Source: Clostridia bacterium (lineage in GTDB: Bacteria; Bacillota; Clostridia; Christensenellales; CAAEEZ01). Taken from it: a stretch of 64,000 nucleotides of DNA. The notes below the pieces were generated by a model. It did not search any database, was not told where the DNA came from, and saw only the letters and a list, made by a program, of their open reading frames with translations. Shown here one piece after another: positions 61,940 through 64,000 of the stretch; the first letter of the stretch is position 1, and the number at the start of each line of letters is the position of its first letter. A program made the translations under genes and the position numbers. Location: the NCBI GenBank assembly GCA_900755035.1, contig CAAEEZ010000002.1, positions 1 through 64,000 of the forward strand. The letters run 5' to 3'.

Positions 61940-62602
61940 ATGTTGTTAGAGGAAATTTTGGCAAGAGTGGACCATACTTTATTGTCTACTACTGCTACGT
62001 ATAAGGAAATTAAAGAAACCGTAGAGGACGCAATTAAATACCAAACTGCGTCGGTATGTATTCCACCATGCTACGTTAAGGACGTAAAAAAGGAATACGG
62101 CGACAAGGTTAAAATTTGTACGGTTATAGGCTTCCCTAACGGATATAATTCGTCTAAGGTTAAATTTTTCGAAACTAAGCAAGCACTTAAAGACGGCGCT
62201 GACGAAATAGATATGGTGATTAACGTTGGCGACGTAAAAGCAAAAAAGTTTACGAAAGTTAAAAACGAAATTAAAAAGATAAGGGAAATTACCGAAGGCA
62301 AGGTGCTAAAAGTGATTATTGAAACCTGTCTTTTAACCGAAAGAGAAAAGATAAAAATGTGTAATATCGTGTCCGAAGTGGGTGCTGATTATATAAAGAC
62401 GTCTACGGGATTTTCGACTAGCGGGGCAACTTTTGAAGACGTAAAACTATTTACGCAATATTTGTCAAAGAGCGTAAAGATTAAGGCGGCAGGCGGTATA
62501 AGCTCGATTGAGGACGCTGAAAAGTTTATCGAACTTGGCGCTGATAGGCTAGGTACTAGCAAAATAGTAAAGATTGCAAAGCAGCAAGAAGTAAATGAGT
62601 AA
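61940..62602 (+). CDS. deoC: Deoxyribose-phosphate aldolase
   Basis: A 220-residue class I aldolase. VDHTLLSTTA opens the barrel, VIGFPNGYNSS and GADEIDMVINVG follow, and the Schiff-base region is VIIETCLL with the active Lys in YIKTSTGFSTSGAT. It splits 2-deoxyribose-5-phosphate to glyceraldehyde-3-phosphate and acetaldehyde. GGAGGGAG precedes the ATG. It overlaps deoB by eight bases, forming a nucleoside-salvage pair. Confidence 0.96.
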   Translation: MLLEEILARVDHTLLSTTATYKEIKETVEDAIKYQTASVCIPPCYVKDVKKEYGDKVKICTVIGFPNGYNSSKVKFFETKQALKDGADEIDMVINVGDVKAKKFTKVKNEIKKIREITEGKVLKVIIETCLLTEREKIKMCNIVSEVGADYIKTSTGFSTSGATFEDVKLFTQYLSKSVKIKAAGGISSIEDAEKFIELGADRLGTSKIVKIAKQQEVNE

Positions 62603-63755
62603 AAGAGTATTTTTAATAGTACTTGACAGTTTTGGCATAGGTAAAGCGTTAGACGCTAGTAAGTTTGGCGACGAAGGAAGCGATACCTACAAAAGTGTAA
62701 GAAGTAGCAAGGAGTACTATGCGCCTAATTTGGAAAAACTTGGGCTTACTTCAATAGACGGGGTAGGTAAGCCTTCGTCTAGCGTAATAGGTAGTTATGC
62801 AAGAGTTAGGGAAAAAAGCGCAGGAAAGGATACTACGATAGGGCACTTAGAAATAGCAGGAGTAGTAACTACTAAGCCGTTTCCTACCTATCCAAACGGT
62901 TTTCCACCATGCGTTATAGACGAGTTATGCAAAAGAACGGGAAAAAAAGTACTGTGCAATAAGCCGTATAGTGGCACGAAAGTAATACGAGATTACGGCT
63001 TGGAGCATATTAAAACGGGCGACCTTATAGTATACACTAGCGCAGATAGCGTATTCCAAATTGCTTGCCACACTAGCGTAGCAAGTAGCGAGAAGTTGTA
63101 CGAATATTGCAAAATTGCAAAGGATATTTTGGTGGGTGATAACGCAGTTGCAAGGGTTATCGCAAGACCTTTTACGGGTGAGTATCCTAATTTTGTTCGC
63201 ACTAGCGATAGACGTGATTTTTCGCTTGCTCCACCAAAAACGATGCTGAACGTTTTAAGCGAGAGTGGATTTGACGTGATTGCCGTAGGCAAAATAGAAG
63301 ATATATTTTGCGGTAGCGGTATAACAAAGTCTATTCACACAACGGGGAACGCTAGCGGAATAAGTACGACGATAGACCTAATTAAGAGTGATTTTAACGG
63401 GCTATGTTTTGTAAATTTAGTAGATTTTGATATGCTGTACGGACACCGCAACGACGTGGACGGATACGCAAAAGCAATTAGTCAGTTTGATATAGGGCTA
63501 GGAAAAATGCTTAGCCTACTAAAAGAGGACGACCTAATTATGATTACCGCCGACCACGGGTGCGACCCTTGTACGCCTAGTACCGACCATTCAAGAGAGA
63601 ACGTGCCGTTATTAGTTTTTGGTAAAAAGGTGAAGAGCGTAAACCTTGGCGTTTTGGATAGTTTTAGCGACGTATCGGCAAGTATATTAGATTATTTTGG
63701 TTGTGAAAATATTTTAGAAGGCGAAAGTTTTATTAAAAAGATAGAGGAAAAATGA
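62595..63755 (+). CDS. deoB: Phosphopentomutase
   Basis: A 386-residue phosphopentomutase of the alkaline-phosphatase superfamily. Metal-site and family motifs are LIVLDSFGIGKALDA, GKDTTIGHLEI with the phosphorylated Thr, VNLVDFDMLYGHRND and MITADHGCDPCTPSTDHSRE. It converts (deoxy)ribose-1-phosphate to the 5-phosphate, feeding DeoC. The stop overlaps the next start by four bases. Confidence 0.97.
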   Translation: MSKRVFLIVLDSFGIGKALDASKFGDEGSDTYKSVRSSKEYYAPNLEKLGLTSIDGVGKPSSSVIGSYARVREKSAGKDTTIGHLEIAGVVTTKPFPTYPNGFPPCVIDELCKRTGKKVLCNKPYSGTKVIRDYGLEHIKTGDLIVYTSADSVFQIACHTSVASSEKLYEYCKIAKDILVGDNAVARVIARPFTGEYPNFVRTSDRRDFSLAPPKTMLNVLSESGFDVIAVGKIEDIFCGSGITKSIHTTGNASGISTTIDLIKSDFNGLCFVNLVDFDMLYGHRNDVDGYAKAISQFDIGLGKMLSLLKEDDLIMITADHGCDPCTPSTDHSRENVPLLVFGKKVKSVNLGVLDSFSDVSASILDYFGCENILEGESFIKKIEEK

Positions 63756-64000
63756 ATATTGTACTGATAGGTATGCCAACTTGTGGCAAAAGTACGGTTG
63801 GCGTAGTGGTTGCCAAAATGCTGGGGCTTGCGTTTGTGGATACCGATATTTTAATTCAAAATAGAGAAGGTAAAAAACTGAAAGATATAATAGATGAAAA
63901 GGGAAACGACGGCTTTGAAAAGGTCGAAAGCGAAGTAATCGAAAATATCAGCGTGGAAAATACCGTGATTGCAACGGGTGGTAGCGCAGTTTATTCGCCT
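63752..64000 (+). CDS. Shikimate-kinase-like protein, 5' part only
   Basis: The first 83 codons of a gene that runs off the window. The P-loop is GMPTCGKST near the N-terminus, followed by FVDTDILIQ (the acid pair that binds shikimate and Mg) and VIATGGSAVYSP, typical of AroK. It overlaps deoB by ATGA. The motifs fit shikimate kinase, but a place after deoCB is unusual for aro genes, so a related small kinase remains possible. Confidence 0.8.
   Translation, partial: MNIVLIGMPTCGKSTVGVVVAKMLGLAFVDTDILIQNREGKKLKDIIDEKGNDGFEKVESEVIENISVENTVIATGGSAVYSP

Overview
The window is AT-rich bacterial DNA of the Firmicutes/Clostridia type. The evidence is an anaerobic pyruvate formate-lyase pair, a ZTP riboswitch, a tryptophan T-box leader, PadR and DegV proteins, a DUF896 protein, strict TTGACA/TATAAT promoters with about 17-bp spacers, and many short GC hairpins followed by T-runs. 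An uncultured gut clostridial lineage is my inference; nothing here fixes the species. The genes are dense, mostly on the plus strand, and often overlap by 1-8 bases.

Layout. 0-4.6 kb: dispersed palindromic repeats, an apparently autoregulated PadR gene with a HAAS-like membrane partner, then a GPH-type sugar symporter with a metallophosphoesterase. 4.8-12.5 kb: ZTP riboswitch, pflB-pflA-birA, a MATE exporter, an unidentified structured leader, a CNNM/CBS-domain transporter and a hydrolase. 12.9-25.5 kb: two small unknown proteins, then purC divergent from a seven-gene purEFMNHDL operon whose leader contains an attenuator-type terminator. 25.9-42.3 kb: a glycosyltransferase divergent from a PlsC acyltransferase around a perfect dyad, an FMN/Fe-S/FAD reductase, an HD protein, Trp T-box-trpB-DUF896, DegV, a 90-nt small RNA of unknown class, an amino-acid ABC importer with an unusual ATPase, typA and a degenerate ABC-type ATPase. 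42.5-46.4 kb: tRNA-Pro, a GNAT protein, DUF2871, and an operon joining a sigma-region-2-only protein to an ABC exporter.

46.5-55.7 kb is accessory DNA whose codon use differs from the chromosome. It holds an AT-rich PD-(D/E)XK gene with a probable frameshift at its N-terminus, a gene remnant, and a DUF4143 AAA ATPase. It also holds a restriction-modification pair in which an HsdR-like nuclease domain is fused to an N6-adenine methylase and partnered by an S subunit, with no helicase gene. The ATPase and the restriction operon are each preceded by a copy of the same 38-bp palindromic element. A six-unit degenerate tandem array (about 66-bp period), a ribbon-helix-helix protein and a large serine recombinase follow. 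The recombinase frame runs antisense through an intact tRNA-Ser gene, which marks one end of the island.

55.8-64 kb returns to chromosomal housekeeping genes: a HAD nucleotidase divergent from a RimK-like ligase (both with almost no 5' leader), an SDR reductase, a DbpA-type RNA helicase, a CDF metal transporter, a cyclophilin, deoC-deoB, and the start of a shikimate-kinase-like gene cut by the window edge.

The least explained items are the 90-nt RNA at 34008-34097, the purE and CNNM leaders, the sigma/ABC operon, the paired 38-bp operators of the defence cassette and the tandem array beside the recombinase.
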